Below, in pieces: positions 27,561-36,272 of a stretch of DNA of 64,000 bases. The notes under the pieces were generated by a model, which had not been told where the DNA came from, ran no database searches, and saw only the letters and a list, made by a program, of their open reading frames with translations. The DNA comes from an uncultured Bacteroidales bacterium (GTDB taxonomy: Bacteria > Bacteroidota > Bacteroidia > Bacteroidales > UBA932): positions 112,995 to 176,994 of the forward strand of contig ONDF01000001.1 of NCBI GenBank assembly GCA_900316525.1, read 5' to 3'. A program made the translations under genes and the position numbers. The first letter of the stretch is position 1. Every line of letters starts with the position of its first letter.

Positions 27561-28675
27561 GGGCCGGCTTCCTCCACCATATGGGTGAAGTGGTTGTCCT
27601 TGTTGGTCCAGACGGTCACGCGGACGTTCTTGAGGTCGAGGGCGTGGTCCATCTTCCAGAGGGCGTCCCAGTCGGCCTTGTCGAACTCGTAGATGTAGTA
27701 GAAAGACTCGGTGCCGTCCGGCGTGAAGGAGTTGCCGCCGAAGCTGGAACCCCAGCGCTTCTGGACACCGTCGATCTCCACGAGGAAGGAATAGCGTTCC
27801 TCCACCCAGGAGCACCAGCTCGGCGTGCCGTCGCGGCCGGGGCCGTAGAACACGGCCTCGCCCTCGCCGGAGAACACGCCGTTCCCCTCGTACTCGAGGA
27901 CGGCGAAATCGATGCCGGTCGCCTCCCAGGCTGCGTGCAGCTGGGCCTCGACGGACTCGATCTTCAGGCTCAGGGTGTTGAAGTTCACCGTGATGCGGGC
28001 CAGGCCGGTCGCCGGGGCCTCCTGGACGGTGTAGTCGCCTTCGCCCTCGATGAGCTTGCCGGCCGCGCTGGCGTGGAACACCAGGCCGCCGCCCTTCTCG
28101 GAGGTGAAGCGGAGGGAACCGGCGCCCAGGCGGGTGACGATGGAATACAGGCCCTCTTCCACGACGCGGAATTCCTGTCCCGCCTCCTTGGCGGCGGAAC
28201 CGGCCACGTACAGGCGCTCGGGCATGTTGTCGATGCCCTCGCCGCGGGTGACGTTCAGGGTCTCATAGCCGTTGAACACCTTGGAGACGCCGCCCCTGGA
28301 ACCGCGGACGGTCCAGATGAAGGAACCGGACTGGTTCGGGAGGACACCCGCCTTGCGGGCGATGGTGTTCAGGGTGGCGTGGCTCAGAGTCAGGGTCTTG
28401 CCGGCGCCGAGGTCGCTCGGCATCACGGTCAGGGGCTCGGAGAAGTTGCCGCCGGCCCGGTCGAAGAGGACTTCGTACAGGACGATGCCGCCGTCCGCCG
28501 CGCCGCCGCCGGTCCAGGAAAGCTCGACCGTGGCGGTGGAGGTGACGTCCAGCACCACCGAGGACGGGGAGGACAGGGCTGTCGGCATCTCGAAAGAGGT
28601 GTTCAGCTCGTAATGCTTCTGGCAGGCCGTCGCGACGGCCAGCAGGGCAGAGAATATGGCGATGATCTTTTTCAT
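26189..28675 (-). CDS. SusE-position surface lipoprotein with three tandem glycan-binding-like modules
   Basis: The 828-residue lipoprotein (lipobox ATAC near residue 18) opens with a SusE-like Ig domain (about 25-148). Three homologous modules follow at about 152-366, 382-598 and 612-828. Each begins with a G(S/A)AAE..GQ.FR segment, has a W(V/T)EERY core and ends with W(D)..LWKM and a threonine-rich strand. Modules 2 and 3 are nearly identical over stretches such as WGRLDxEDAENRPDGEVS and SQWDHLWKM, at DNA level too. Its place after SusCD suggests a surface mannan-binding protein. This binding role is inferred; no catalytic motif is seen. Confidence 0.8.
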   Translation of the reverse strand: MKKIIAIFSALLAVATACQKHYELNTSFEMPTALSSPSSVVLDVTSTATVELSWTGGGAADGGIVLYEVLFDRAGGNFSEPLTVMPSDLGAGKTLTLSHATLNTIARKAGVLPNQSGSFIWTVRGSRGGVSKVFNGYETLNVTRGEGIDNMPERLYVAGSAAKEAGQEFRVVEEGLYSIVTRLGAGSLRFTSEKGGGLVFHASAAGKLIEGEGDYTVQEAPATGLARITVNFNTLSLKIESVEAQLHAAWEATGIDFAVLEYEGNGVFSGEGEAVFYGPGRDGTPSWCSWVEERYSFLVEIDGVQKRWGSSFGGNSFTPDGTESFYYIYEFDKADWDALWKMDHALDLKNVRVTVWTNKDNHFTHMVEEAGPIVYDQPTSTPAELFLTGAAAETDGQAFRKDGDKFVAYAKLNAGALSFVDGEGVKYFIQNDNDLYIGKRSYDVAASEGVTRVTVDFSTNKVTFDEIGADVRMIWGCNYETVIALSYQGGGKFAGEGRVVFVDASRPETNPPGWLGWTEERYYFIATVNGEEVCWGRLDGEDAENRPDGEVSATFYDIGEFAWSQWDHLWKMGSIFDNSNVSAVINTNDEGHFKHSFTKQSEDPFPPTVAPSALTLSGSGAEVEGQAFRKVADGEFVLFARLKDGNISFQGDGKNYFFDAEKGLLQGDGEGASTASAEGAATKLTVNFKDLTVKAESIDKVRMIWGCCFGDIVTMSYEGAGVWSGSGKCEFVQPGDPRCSWLSWVEERYYFTVTVDGNESICWGRLDSEDAENRPDGEVSPTFYDCGEFGWSQWDHLWKMATAMDGSDIEVKLYTNKDGVMTHTITKL

Positions 28676-28681
28676 AATCGA

Positions 28682-30262
28682 TTACCAGTTAGGGTTCTGA
28701 TCCAGGTTGTTGTTCAGGTCACGCTCCTTCTGCGGAATCGGCCAGAGATAGTGCTTCTCGGCGTTGAACTGGCGGTTCTCGATGCGGGCGAAGCCGTTGT
28801 CGGTACCCACCGTCTCGCCGGTGTAGAGGCCGTGGCACCAGCCGTTCAGGACCTGGTCGGCGATCTTCCAGCGGATGATGTCGGCCCGGCGGGCGCCTTC
28901 GAAGGCCAGCTCGCTGCGGCGTTCGCGGCGGACGATGGCCTTGAGGTCGCCGGAGGCCGGGAACTCGAGGGCGCTGGCATCGGTGAAGCCGGCCCGCTCG
29001 CGGATGGGACGGATGGTCTTGTTCCAGACGGCGGCGTCCAGGGTGCCCAGCTCCGCGTTGGCCTCGGCATTCATCAGGAGGATGTCGGCGTAGCGGATCA
29101 GGATCGGGTTCAGGCCGGACTGGAGGGTCAGGCGGTAGGTGTTGTCCCACCACTTGCGGACGTAGTAGCCGGTCGGCGTGACGTCGGAGGTGGAGTTGTA
29201 GGCGTCCTGGCCGTTCCAGGCGGGCTCCTGCGAGCCGCCGCCGGCGAGCGGATAGGAATTGCCGGGATACATCACCGTGGCGGCCAGGCGCGGGTCGCGG
29301 CCCGTCCAGGGATTCGCGGGATCATAGCCGGAGCCGGCCTCGTCGATGGCCTTGCCGTTCAGCATGATATAGCTGTCCACCAGGGACTTCAGCGGGGCGA
29401 GGTTGGAGTAGCCGCCCATGGACGGCGGGATGATGTTGTACATGATGTTCTGCTCGCGGATGACCGGGGTATACTGGGTGGAGAGGATGATCTCGGAGCA
29501 GTACTCGTTGGCAATCTCGAACAGGCCGGCGTAGCTCGGGAAGAGGCTGGCGCCGCTGTTGGAGATGATGTCGTCGGTCACGTTCTTGACCTCCGCGTAG
29601 TTGCCTTCGAACAGGTACACCTTCGCGAGGAGGGCGCGGGCGGCCCAGCGGGTCACGCGGCCGCGGTCGGCGCCGGAATAGGAAGCCGGAAGCGCGTCGC
29701 CGGAGATGACCTCCTTCAGTTCGGAGATGATGCTGGAGACCACGAACTCGCGGCTGTCGCGGGCCACGGTGCGGCTGTCCTCGATGGAGATGGGCTCCTT
29801 CAAGTACGGCACGCCGCCGAAACGGGTGTAGAGCTCATAGTAGTGGAAGGCGCGCAGGGTGCGGGCCTCGGCGACGTAGCGGGCCTTCAGGGCCGCGTCC
29901 AGGCCGGTGACCCGGTCGATGTTCAGCAGCAGCTCGTTGCAGGCGCGGATGCCGCTGTAATGACGGTTCCACACGTCGTAGACATAGCCTTCGGAGGTGC
30001 CGTAGGTACCGTTGCCGATGGCCTTGTTCTGTCCGCCCTTGACATAGGCGTTGTCCGTCATGCCGTCGCTGTACACCAGCTCGTACATGTCAGTCAGGGT
30101 GGTATAGCAGGTATTCAGGGCGCTCAAGGCGGCGTCCGGGTCCTCCTCCCAGTAGTTCAGGTCGGTCTCGCGGTCATACGGGGGCGTATCCAGCGGAACG
30201 CAGGAAATGACGGAACCGAAGGCCACAGCGGCCAGGGCGAGGGTGAAGAGTATCTTTTTCAT
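28682..30262 (-). CDS. SusD/RagB-family nutrient-binding outer membrane lipoprotein
   Basis: The 526-residue lipoprotein (lipobox VISC near residue 21, followed by VPLDTPP) has the TPR-helical SusD fold with the LRAFHYYELYTRFGGVPYL motif. It ends with LWPIPQKERDLNNNLDQNPNW, the canonical SusD C-terminus. SusD lids the SusC pore and captures glycan at the surface. The gene lies 13 nt after susC and 6 nt before the SusE-position gene, so the three proteins form the import complex of this locus. Confidence 0.95.
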   Translation of the reverse strand: MKKILFTLALAAVAFGSVISCVPLDTPPYDRETDLNYWEEDPDAALSALNTCYTTLTDMYELVYSDGMTDNAYVKGGQNKAIGNGTYGTSEGYVYDVWNRHYSGIRACNELLLNIDRVTGLDAALKARYVAEARTLRAFHYYELYTRFGGVPYLKEPISIEDSRTVARDSREFVVSSIISELKEVISGDALPASYSGADRGRVTRWAARALLAKVYLFEGNYAEVKNVTDDIISNSGASLFPSYAGLFEIANEYCSEIILSTQYTPVIREQNIMYNIIPPSMGGYSNLAPLKSLVDSYIMLNGKAIDEAGSGYDPANPWTGRDPRLAATVMYPGNSYPLAGGGSQEPAWNGQDAYNSTSDVTPTGYYVRKWWDNTYRLTLQSGLNPILIRYADILLMNAEANAELGTLDAAVWNKTIRPIRERAGFTDASALEFPASGDLKAIVRRERRSELAFEGARRADIIRWKIADQVLNGWCHGLYTGETVGTDNGFARIENRQFNAEKHYLWPIPQKERDLNNNLDQNPNW

Positions 30263-30275
30263 AACGGTCTCTCCT

Positions 30276-33200
30276 TTAGAATTTGACATTGACACCGAGA
30301 GAGAAGACGCGGGCGACCGGATAGGCGCGGCCGCTGCCGTCGGCATTGTATTCCGGGTCCCAGCCGCCGCGCATGCGGGACAGGGTCAGGGCGTTCTCCA
30401 CGCTCAGGTAGGTCCTGAGCTCCGTCAGGCGCAGCTTGCGCATCCAGTCACCCTGGAAGCTGTAGCCGGCCTGGACGTTCTTCAGGCGCAGGTAGGAAGC
30501 GTCCTGGATCCAGAAGTCGGACTTCGTGGCGTTGTTGGTGGACTCGGAGCCCATCGTCAGACGCGGATAGGAAGCGTTCGGGTTGAGCGGGGTCCAGCGG
30601 TCCATGTGGAAATCGTGGACCGGACCCTCGTTGTTGTTGTGGAAAGCCTCGACGGCCTCGCCGCGCATCCAGCGGCTGCGACGGCCGACGCCCTGCGCGA
30701 AGACCGAGAAGAAGAAGCCCTTCCACTGCATGTTGTAAGAAAGACCGAAGGTGTAGCGCGGGAAGTCGTTGCCCACGACGAAGCGGTCGTCGTCGTTGAT
30801 GACGCCGTTGCCGTCCTTGTCGATGTAGCGGATGTCGCCGGCGCGCGGGACGATGCCCTCGAGATGCGGGCTGGAAGCGGCTTCCTCGTCGCTCTGGAAC
30901 AGGCCGGCGTTGCGCAGCGCATAGTAGGAATACAGCGGGAAGCCTTCCTTGATGATGGACACGACGTCGTAGCCGAAGAAGAGGTCCTCACCCTTGGTGT
31001 CGATGACCTTGTTCCAGCTGTCGGAGACGTTGCCGGCGATGTTGTGGTTCACGGCGCCGGTGCGGAAGTGGTAGTTCAGGGAGAACTCCCAGCCGTAGCT
31101 GTCCACGGTGGCCGCGTTGGAGGTCGGGGCGCCGTTGCCGAACAGGCCCGGGACCGGCAGGCCGACAAGGATGTCACGCGTGCGGTTCTGGAAGAAGTCA
31201 AAGCTGAGGTTCAGGTCGTTCTTCAGCAGGCCCATGTCCAGGCCGAGGTCGGCCATCCGGGTGGTCTCCCACTTGATGGCGGGATCCACGGAGGCGAAGT
31301 AGGCGGTCGGAGCGAGCTCGTCGCCGAAGGTGATGCCCTGCGTGACGGTGACCGTCTGCATGTAGCGGTAGGCGCCGATGCGGTTGTTACCCACCAGACC
31401 CCAGGAGCCGCGGAGCTTCAGGGACGGGATGACCGGGCGGATGGGCTCCCACCAGGGCTCCTGCGACACGCGCCAGCCCAGGGAGAAGGACGGGAAGATA
31501 CCGGAACGGTTGCCCTTCGCGAAATAGGAGGAGTAGTCGTTACGGACGTTGGCCTCGAAGAGATACTTCTCGTCGTAGTTGTAGGTCAGGCGGCCGAAGC
31601 CGGAATAGAGGGACCAGTCGGAGGCGCCGCCGTTGTTGGAGACGTCGTCGCCCTTGAGGTCGCCGACGAAGATGTCGTACTTGGAATTGTCGGTCAGGCG
31701 CTGGGTGCTGAAGTTCTTGGCGCTCTCGCCTTCATAGGCATAGCCGAGGAGGAGGGCGAAGTTGTGCTTGTCCGCGAACGTATGCTCATAGGAAAGGGTC
31801 GTGGTGGCCGTGAGCTTGGTCGCCCGGTAGAAGGACTCGGAGATGTGGTTCTCCTTGTCGCCGGAAGCGGCGGCGAGGGAGGCCATCCGGTTCTCGTGGG
31901 TGGCGTTGTTCAGGGCGCGGCCGCCCACGGTGGCGCCGAGGCGGAGCCCCTCGACGATCTTGAAGTCGGCGCTGAGGGTGCCGCTCAGGTCGTCGTTGAC
32001 GCTCTGGCGGTAGCCGCCCGCCTCCAGGCGCTCCAGGGAGTTGGAGTTGGAGCCGGAAGGATAGGTGTAGGTCCCGTCGGGATTCTTGATCTCATAGATG
32101 GCGGGCATGCGGTTCGCCTGCTCGATGATCCACTCCGTCCAGTAGGCGTGGTCCTTGATCTTGTTGCGGGTGAACTGGCCGGTGGCGGTCAGGGTGAGGC
32201 GGTCGGAGACCTTGTGGCTCACGTTCAGGCGGCCGTTGTAGCGGTCGAAACCGTAACCGGGGCCCTTGAAGAGGCTGTTCTGGTCCAGATAGCCCACGGA
32301 AGCCATGTAGGACAGGTTCTTGGCGCCGCCCGTCATCGACAGGTTGTGGGACATCATCGGCGCATAGTCCTTGTACAGCTCGCGGATCCACTTGACGTTG
32401 GTGCCGCCGTTGCGGAAGTCGGCGATCTGCTCGGCCGTGAACTTGGTGGAACGGCCGGAATTGACCGCGGCCTCGTTGTAGAGCTCGGCATAGATCCAGG
32501 AATCGACGACCGTCGGAAGGGCCGTCGGCTGCTGCATGCCGTAGGTGAAGTCATAATTGACGGAAACCTGTCCCTCGGAACCCTTCTTCGTGGTCACGAG
32601 GATGACGCCGTTGGAAGCGCGGGATCCGTAGATGGCCGTGGAGGAGGCGTCCTTCAGGACGGAGATCTGGTCGATGTCGTTGGGATTCAGGTTCGCGAGC
32701 GAGCCCTCGATGCCGTCGATGATCACGAGCGGGTTGTTGTCGTTCATGGTGTTGAAACCACGGATGTTCATCGAAGGGGTGCCGCCCGGGGTGGACGAGC
32801 CCTGCTGGATGACGAGGCCCGGCGTGGTGCCCTGGAGGCCTTCCAGGACGTTGGCGATGGGCTTGCCCTCGAGTTCCTGGGTGGAGACGGAGGCCACGGC
32901 GCCGGTCAGGTTGACCTTTTTCTGGACACCGTAACCGACGACGACCGCGTCGTTCAGGAGGAGGTTCTCCTCCGCGAGTTCGATGTTGAGGTTCGAACGG
33001 CCTTCGACGGGGACCTCTTTCGTCTCATAGCCGATGGCCGACACGACGAGGATGTCCTGCGGAGCCGTCTGCAGGGTAAAGAGGCCGTCCACGTCGGTCA
33101 CCGTCCCGATGGACGTGCCCTGGATGAGGACCGAGGCGCCGATCACGGATTCGCCGTTGGAGACGACCTGGCCGGAGACCCGGTGCGTCCTGCTCTGGGC

Positions 33201-33320
33201 GGACGCCGTCGGCGCCGCGCCCAGGCCGAGGAAGAGCACGGCGACGGCGAGGAACATCTTCCCGAGGGAAATGCTCCGCCGCGCGCGGCCGCGTCCTTCA
33301 CAGATCTGGTTAGGAATCAT
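30276..33320 (-). CDS. SusC/RagA-family TonB-dependent outer membrane transporter
   Basis: The 1014-residue protein has a signal peptide, then a carboxypeptidase-regulatory-like domain (about 45-125; VSGQVVSNGESVIGASVLIQG). A TonB-box/plug follows (VVVGYGVQKKVNLTGAVASVS, with the SusC signature NVLEGLQGTTPGL), and a 22-strand barrel ends in GVNVKF. With its SusD partner it imports oligosaccharides using TonB energy. The start at 33320 leaves a longer basic N-terminus than usual; the ATG 21 codons further in could also serve. It follows the ROK kinase by 20 nt, with no separate promoter evident. Confidence 0.95.
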   Translation of the reverse strand: MIPNQICEGRGRARRSISLGKMFLAVAVLFLGLGAAPTASAQSRTHRVSGQVVSNGESVIGASVLIQGTSIGTVTDVDGLFTLQTAPQDILVVSAIGYETKEVPVEGRSNLNIELAEENLLLNDAVVVGYGVQKKVNLTGAVASVSTQELEGKPIANVLEGLQGTTPGLVIQQGSSTPGGTPSMNIRGFNTMNDNNPLVIIDGIEGSLANLNPNDIDQISVLKDASSTAIYGSRASNGVILVTTKKGSEGQVSVNYDFTYGMQQPTALPTVVDSWIYAELYNEAAVNSGRSTKFTAEQIADFRNGGTNVKWIRELYKDYAPMMSHNLSMTGGAKNLSYMASVGYLDQNSLFKGPGYGFDRYNGRLNVSHKVSDRLTLTATGQFTRNKIKDHAYWTEWIIEQANRMPAIYEIKNPDGTYTYPSGSNSNSLERLEAGGYRQSVNDDLSGTLSADFKIVEGLRLGATVGGRALNNATHENRMASLAAASGDKENHISESFYRATKLTATTTLSYEHTFADKHNFALLLGYAYEGESAKNFSTQRLTDNSKYDIFVGDLKGDDVSNNGGASDWSLYSGFGRLTYNYDEKYLFEANVRNDYSSYFAKGNRSGIFPSFSLGWRVSQEPWWEPIRPVIPSLKLRGSWGLVGNNRIGAYRYMQTVTVTQGITFGDELAPTAYFASVDPAIKWETTRMADLGLDMGLLKNDLNLSFDFFQNRTRDILVGLPVPGLFGNGAPTSNAATVDSYGWEFSLNYHFRTGAVNHNIAGNVSDSWNKVIDTKGEDLFFGYDVVSIIKEGFPLYSYYALRNAGLFQSDEEAASSPHLEGIVPRAGDIRYIDKDGNGVINDDDRFVVGNDFPRYTFGLSYNMQWKGFFFSVFAQGVGRRSRWMRGEAVEAFHNNNEGPVHDFHMDRWTPLNPNASYPRLTMGSESTNNATKSDFWIQDASYLRLKNVQAGYSFQGDWMRKLRLTELRTYLSVENALTLSRMRGGWDPEYNADGSGRAYPVARVFSLGVNVKF

Positions 33321-33340
33321 AATGAGATTGGTTTGGTTAT

Positions 33341-34447
33341 TTATAGGTTGTTTCTGTCGATTTCGGAAAGGGCGTAGGCGTAGGCGCCCAGGGCGACGGC
33401 CCGGCCGGTCCCGATCCGGGACACGGCGACGCCCGTCTTCTTCTCGCTGCAGTAGCGGACCTCCCGGCCGGTTCCCGGGACGCGGACCAGGGTGGAGCGG
33501 TCCTCGAGGAAGGCCTGCATCCCCTCCGGGGAGGTCAGGTCCTCCACCTGCATCTGGAGGCAGGGAATCGAGACGCCGGACAGCGTCAGGCGGTTCTTGC
33601 CCATCGCGCCGACCATGGCCGGCACGATGTACTTCGCCGCGCCCGACAGGCCGCCGCCGATCACGACGATGCCGTCCACGATGTCCAGGGCGTGGATCAC
33701 CGCTTCGGCCGCGGCGACGCCCAGGCGCTCGAAGGCGGTGCGGGCCGCGTCGGCGTTCCCTTCCAGCTTCCCTTCGGCAATGTCGAAGATCTCCTTCGGG
33801 GAGAGTCCGCGCCCATCGGCGGGAGCCTCTTCGTGGTACACCCGCTTGACGGCCCGGATGCTGACGCTTTCCTCCGCGATGAGGGCGGGATTGTGGACAT
33901 TCCGCATCAGCCAGACATCGCCGCCGCAGCCGTTGTCGCCGCGCAGGAGCCGCCCGTCCAGGACCACGCCGCCGCCGAAGCCGGTTCCGAGCGTGATGCC
34001 CAGCAGGTTATGGCAGCGCTTCGAGCTTCCGGCCGCTTCCAGGGCGGCGTTCAGTTCCGGCAGGATGCCCGAGAGGGCCTCGCCGTAGGCGAACAGGTTG
34101 CCGTCGTTGTTGATGAAGACCGGCAGGCCGAAGACATCCTCCAGGTAGGGGCCCATCGCCACGCCGTCCTTGAAACAAGGGAAATTGGGCAGGTCGCCGA
34201 TGATGCCGTTCTCATAGTCCGCGGGACCGGGGAAGGCGAAACTGATGGCGACGGCCGGGGTGTCCAGCCGGGCCTGCACCCGGTCGAAACCTTCCACCAG
34301 CACATCCAGGCAGCGCCGCACGTCGTCGGTGACCGCGTCCATCCGGACCGGTTCCACGACTTCCTCGCCGCCGCGGATGGCGGAGAACACGAAGTTCGTG
34401 CCGCCGGCGTCCAGGGTCAGGACTGTTCTTTTGTCGTTCTCGTACAT
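33341..34447 (-). CDS. ROK-family sugar kinase (probable mannokinase/hexokinase)
   Basis: The 368-residue cytosolic kinase shows the ROK/ASKHA phosphate loop LDAGGTNFVF, the catalytic aspartate in NNDGNLFAYGE and GTGFGGGVVLDG. The zinc site CxCGxxGCxE of typical ROK kinases is missing, NGCGGDVW standing in that region, so it belongs to a zinc-less branch. Encoded between phosphomannose isomerase and SusC in an alpha-mannan locus, it probably phosphorylates mannose to mannose-6-phosphate; this specificity is inferred from context. It begins four bases after the isomerase stop. Confidence 0.85.
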   Translation of the reverse strand: MYENDKRTVLTLDAGGTNFVFSAIRGGEEVVEPVRMDAVTDDVRRCLDVLVEGFDRVQARLDTPAVAISFAFPGPADYENGIIGDLPNFPCFKDGVAMGPYLEDVFGLPVFINNDGNLFAYGEALSGILPELNAALEAAGSSKRCHNLLGITLGTGFGGGVVLDGRLLRGDNGCGGDVWLMRNVHNPALIAEESVSIRAVKRVYHEEAPADGRGLSPKEIFDIAEGKLEGNADAARTAFERLGVAAAEAVIHALDIVDGIVVIGGGLSGAAKYIVPAMVGAMGKNRLTLSGVSIPCLQMQVEDLTSPEGMQAFLEDRSTLVRVPGTGREVRYCSEKKTGVAVSRIGTGRAVALGAYAYALSEIDRNNL

Positions 34448-34451
34448 AAGC

Positions 34452-36179
34452 TTATGCGTTGAACCGGACGGAAGCCCGGATGGTCATACAGGTTTTGCCT
34501 TCGGACAGTCCGCAGGGACGGACCGTGTATTCCTCCACGCTGGCGGGGATGATAAAGGTCTCCGCGTAGTGGACCACGAACGGCTCGAAACGCCCGTCCG
34601 GGCTTTCCACGACGGCTTCCTCCCCTTCCACCAGGTTCAGCACGTGCACGCTGTTCTCCGTCCGGAAAGTGACCGGCACCGAGAAGGAGGTGCGGCGCGT
34701 CTCGATGAACTCGTTCGGATGGAGGCCGGTCTTGATTTCCTTCCAGCCTTCCCCTTCCGCCACGTCGCTGAAATGGTTGGCGAGATGGGCCTTCACATAG
34801 TCGGTGTCACGCTCCCACTGGATGACGCGGCTGCCGCGTTCCACATTGATCGGGCGGGGTTTTCCGTCCAGGCCCAGCCGGCCCCAGTCCCAGAGCTTGA
34901 AGGTGAAGATGTTGGGGGTGGAGCTGATCTCGAGGACCATGCTGCCCGCGCCGGAGCAGTGGATGGTGCCGCCGGGAATCAGGTAGTGGTCGTGCTTCTT
35001 CGCAGGAATCTTGTTCACGTATTTCTCGGCGTCGAAAACAAGCTCGCCGCGCTGGGCGGCCCGGAGGTCTTCGATCATCCGCACCCGGTCGACGCCCTTC
35101 TTGAGGCCCAGGTAGACGACCGCGTCGGGCTGGGCGTCCAGCAGGTAGTAGCTCTCGTCCTGCGTGTAGGGCATGCCGAACTGCTCGCGGATGAACTGCG
35201 TGGTCGGATGGACCTGCAGGCTCAGGTTGCCGCCGCCCATCGTGTCCAGGAAATCGAAGCGGATCGGGAAATCCTTGCCGAAGCGCGCCTCGACGGGCGC
35301 TCCGAGGACTTCGCGGGCGCGGAGGAGAATCAAGTCATTGGAGGGAAGCTCGAACTTGACCCCTTCCACCTCCAGCAGGAGGCTGTTCTCCTCGGGGACG
35401 CAGTCGAAGCACCAGCCGAAGTTCGGCACCTCGCGGTCCAGGTCGCACACGTCCTTCATCCACTGGCCTCCCCAGGGAGCGGGATCGAAGAAGGGCACGA
35501 CGCGGAAAGGCTTGCGGGCGGTCTTGTCGATGCCGCGGAAGAAGGTCTCGCGGGAGATCATCTTCGGGTCGCCGGCCGCATTGGTGTCGATCCACCAGTC
35601 CACGCGCGCGAACAATGTATCTTTATAATAGTCCAGCACCCGCCAGTCGATGAACAGGCCGCGCTTGTACTGGATGGACACCGGGTCTTCGCGGTTGTCC
35701 ACGCCCAGGCCGCACACCTCGTGGCGGCGGAAGCGCTGCTGGATTTCCCAGCGGGCCATGTCGGCATAGGCCAGGACGGCGTGCTGCGGGGCGACGAGCG
35801 CGGCGCCGGTGCCGAGGATGAGGACATCCTCCCCCGCCGTCTCCAGCTCGGCGCGGACGGCGGCGAGCTTCTCCGCGTCGAAGAAATCCGGCATCCGCAG
35901 GTTCGTGACGTAGCCGAATAGGACGTCGTCCGTCATGAACGGATCCGTCATCCGGCGGATCTCCGCCTCGGGCTTCATCAGGTCCCGCATCCGGATGATC
36001 CGGCTGAAACCGGGCAGCAGGCCTTCGGTGATCTCCGCTTCGTGCACGCCGGCGTACCAGTCTACCGCCAGCGGTCCCCTCCGCTCCCGGTCCAGCGCTT
36101 CACGGATGGCCTCCCAACCATGAAAAAGCGCGCCTTCGGTGCGTGTAGCGGGGTATTTGTCGTAATTCGGGCTCCTCAT
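34452..36179 (-). CDS. Class I mannose-6-phosphate isomerase-like protein with N-terminal extension
   Basis: The 575-residue protein has a C-terminal type I phosphomannose isomerase cupin. The metal-site motifs are LQVHPTTQ, the glutamate in DESYYLL and GGTIHCSG; SSTPNIFTFKLWDWGR corresponds to the usual TYR.YDYGR segment. About 240 N-terminal residues precede it (a segment with GEDVLILGTGAALVAP), of unknown function; this long form is common in Bacteroidota. It would convert mannose-6-phosphate to fructose-6-phosphate. It is the first gene of the large minus-strand operon and is divergent from the GntR regulator. Confidence 0.85.
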   Translation of the reverse strand: MRSPNYDKYPATRTEGALFHGWEAIREALDRERRGPLAVDWYAGVHEAEITEGLLPGFSRIIRMRDLMKPEAEIRRMTDPFMTDDVLFGYVTNLRMPDFFDAEKLAAVRAELETAGEDVLILGTGAALVAPQHAVLAYADMARWEIQQRFRRHEVCGLGVDNREDPVSIQYKRGLFIDWRVLDYYKDTLFARVDWWIDTNAAGDPKMISRETFFRGIDKTARKPFRVVPFFDPAPWGGQWMKDVCDLDREVPNFGWCFDCVPEENSLLLEVEGVKFELPSNDLILLRAREVLGAPVEARFGKDFPIRFDFLDTMGGGNLSLQVHPTTQFIREQFGMPYTQDESYYLLDAQPDAVVYLGLKKGVDRVRMIEDLRAAQRGELVFDAEKYVNKIPAKKHDHYLIPGGTIHCSGAGSMVLEISSTPNIFTFKLWDWGRLGLDGKPRPINVERGSRVIQWERDTDYVKAHLANHFSDVAEGEGWKEIKTGLHPNEFIETRRTSFSVPVTFRTENSVHVLNLVEGEEAVVESPDGRFEPFVVHYAETFIIPASVEEYTVRPCGLSEGKTCMTIRASVRFNA

Positions 36180-36180
36180 A

Positions 36181-36230
36181 TATGTATGAACATAGTTTTA
36201 GTTTGTGCAAATATATGAAAGATTTTCATA
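36181..36230. promoter_or_regulatory. Operator-like dyads and promoter in the manA-like/GntR intergenic region
   Basis: The divergent 93-bp gap contains TATATTTG on the minus strand (36215-36208), the -7 element of the PUL operon. Two dyads flank or overlap it: TATGAAA-GAT-TTTCATA (36214-36230) and TATGT-ATGA-ACATA (36181-36194). Their position makes them good candidate sites for the adjacent GntR/UTRA regulator. The 12-mer TATGTATGAACA recurs upstream of the MFS gene at 38198-38209. Confidence 0.6.
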
Positions 36231-36246
36231 AAACATAGAATTTTTC

Positions 36247-36254
36247 TACTTTTG
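36247..36254 (+). promoter_or_regulatory. -7 element (TACTTTTG) of the GntR regulator gene
   Basis: TACTTTTG lies 18 nt before the ATG at 36273 and next to the operator-like dyad at 36214-36230, so autoregulation is plausible. Confidence 0.6.
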
Positions 36255-36272
36255 TGCAGAAATATCCGTACT

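Noticed and set aside
26111..33377. Two very long plus-strand open frames opposite the SusCDE genes
   Set aside because: The minus strand encodes unmistakable SusC, SusD and SusE-type proteins. The plus-strand translations show no family motif and are typical high-GC shadows.
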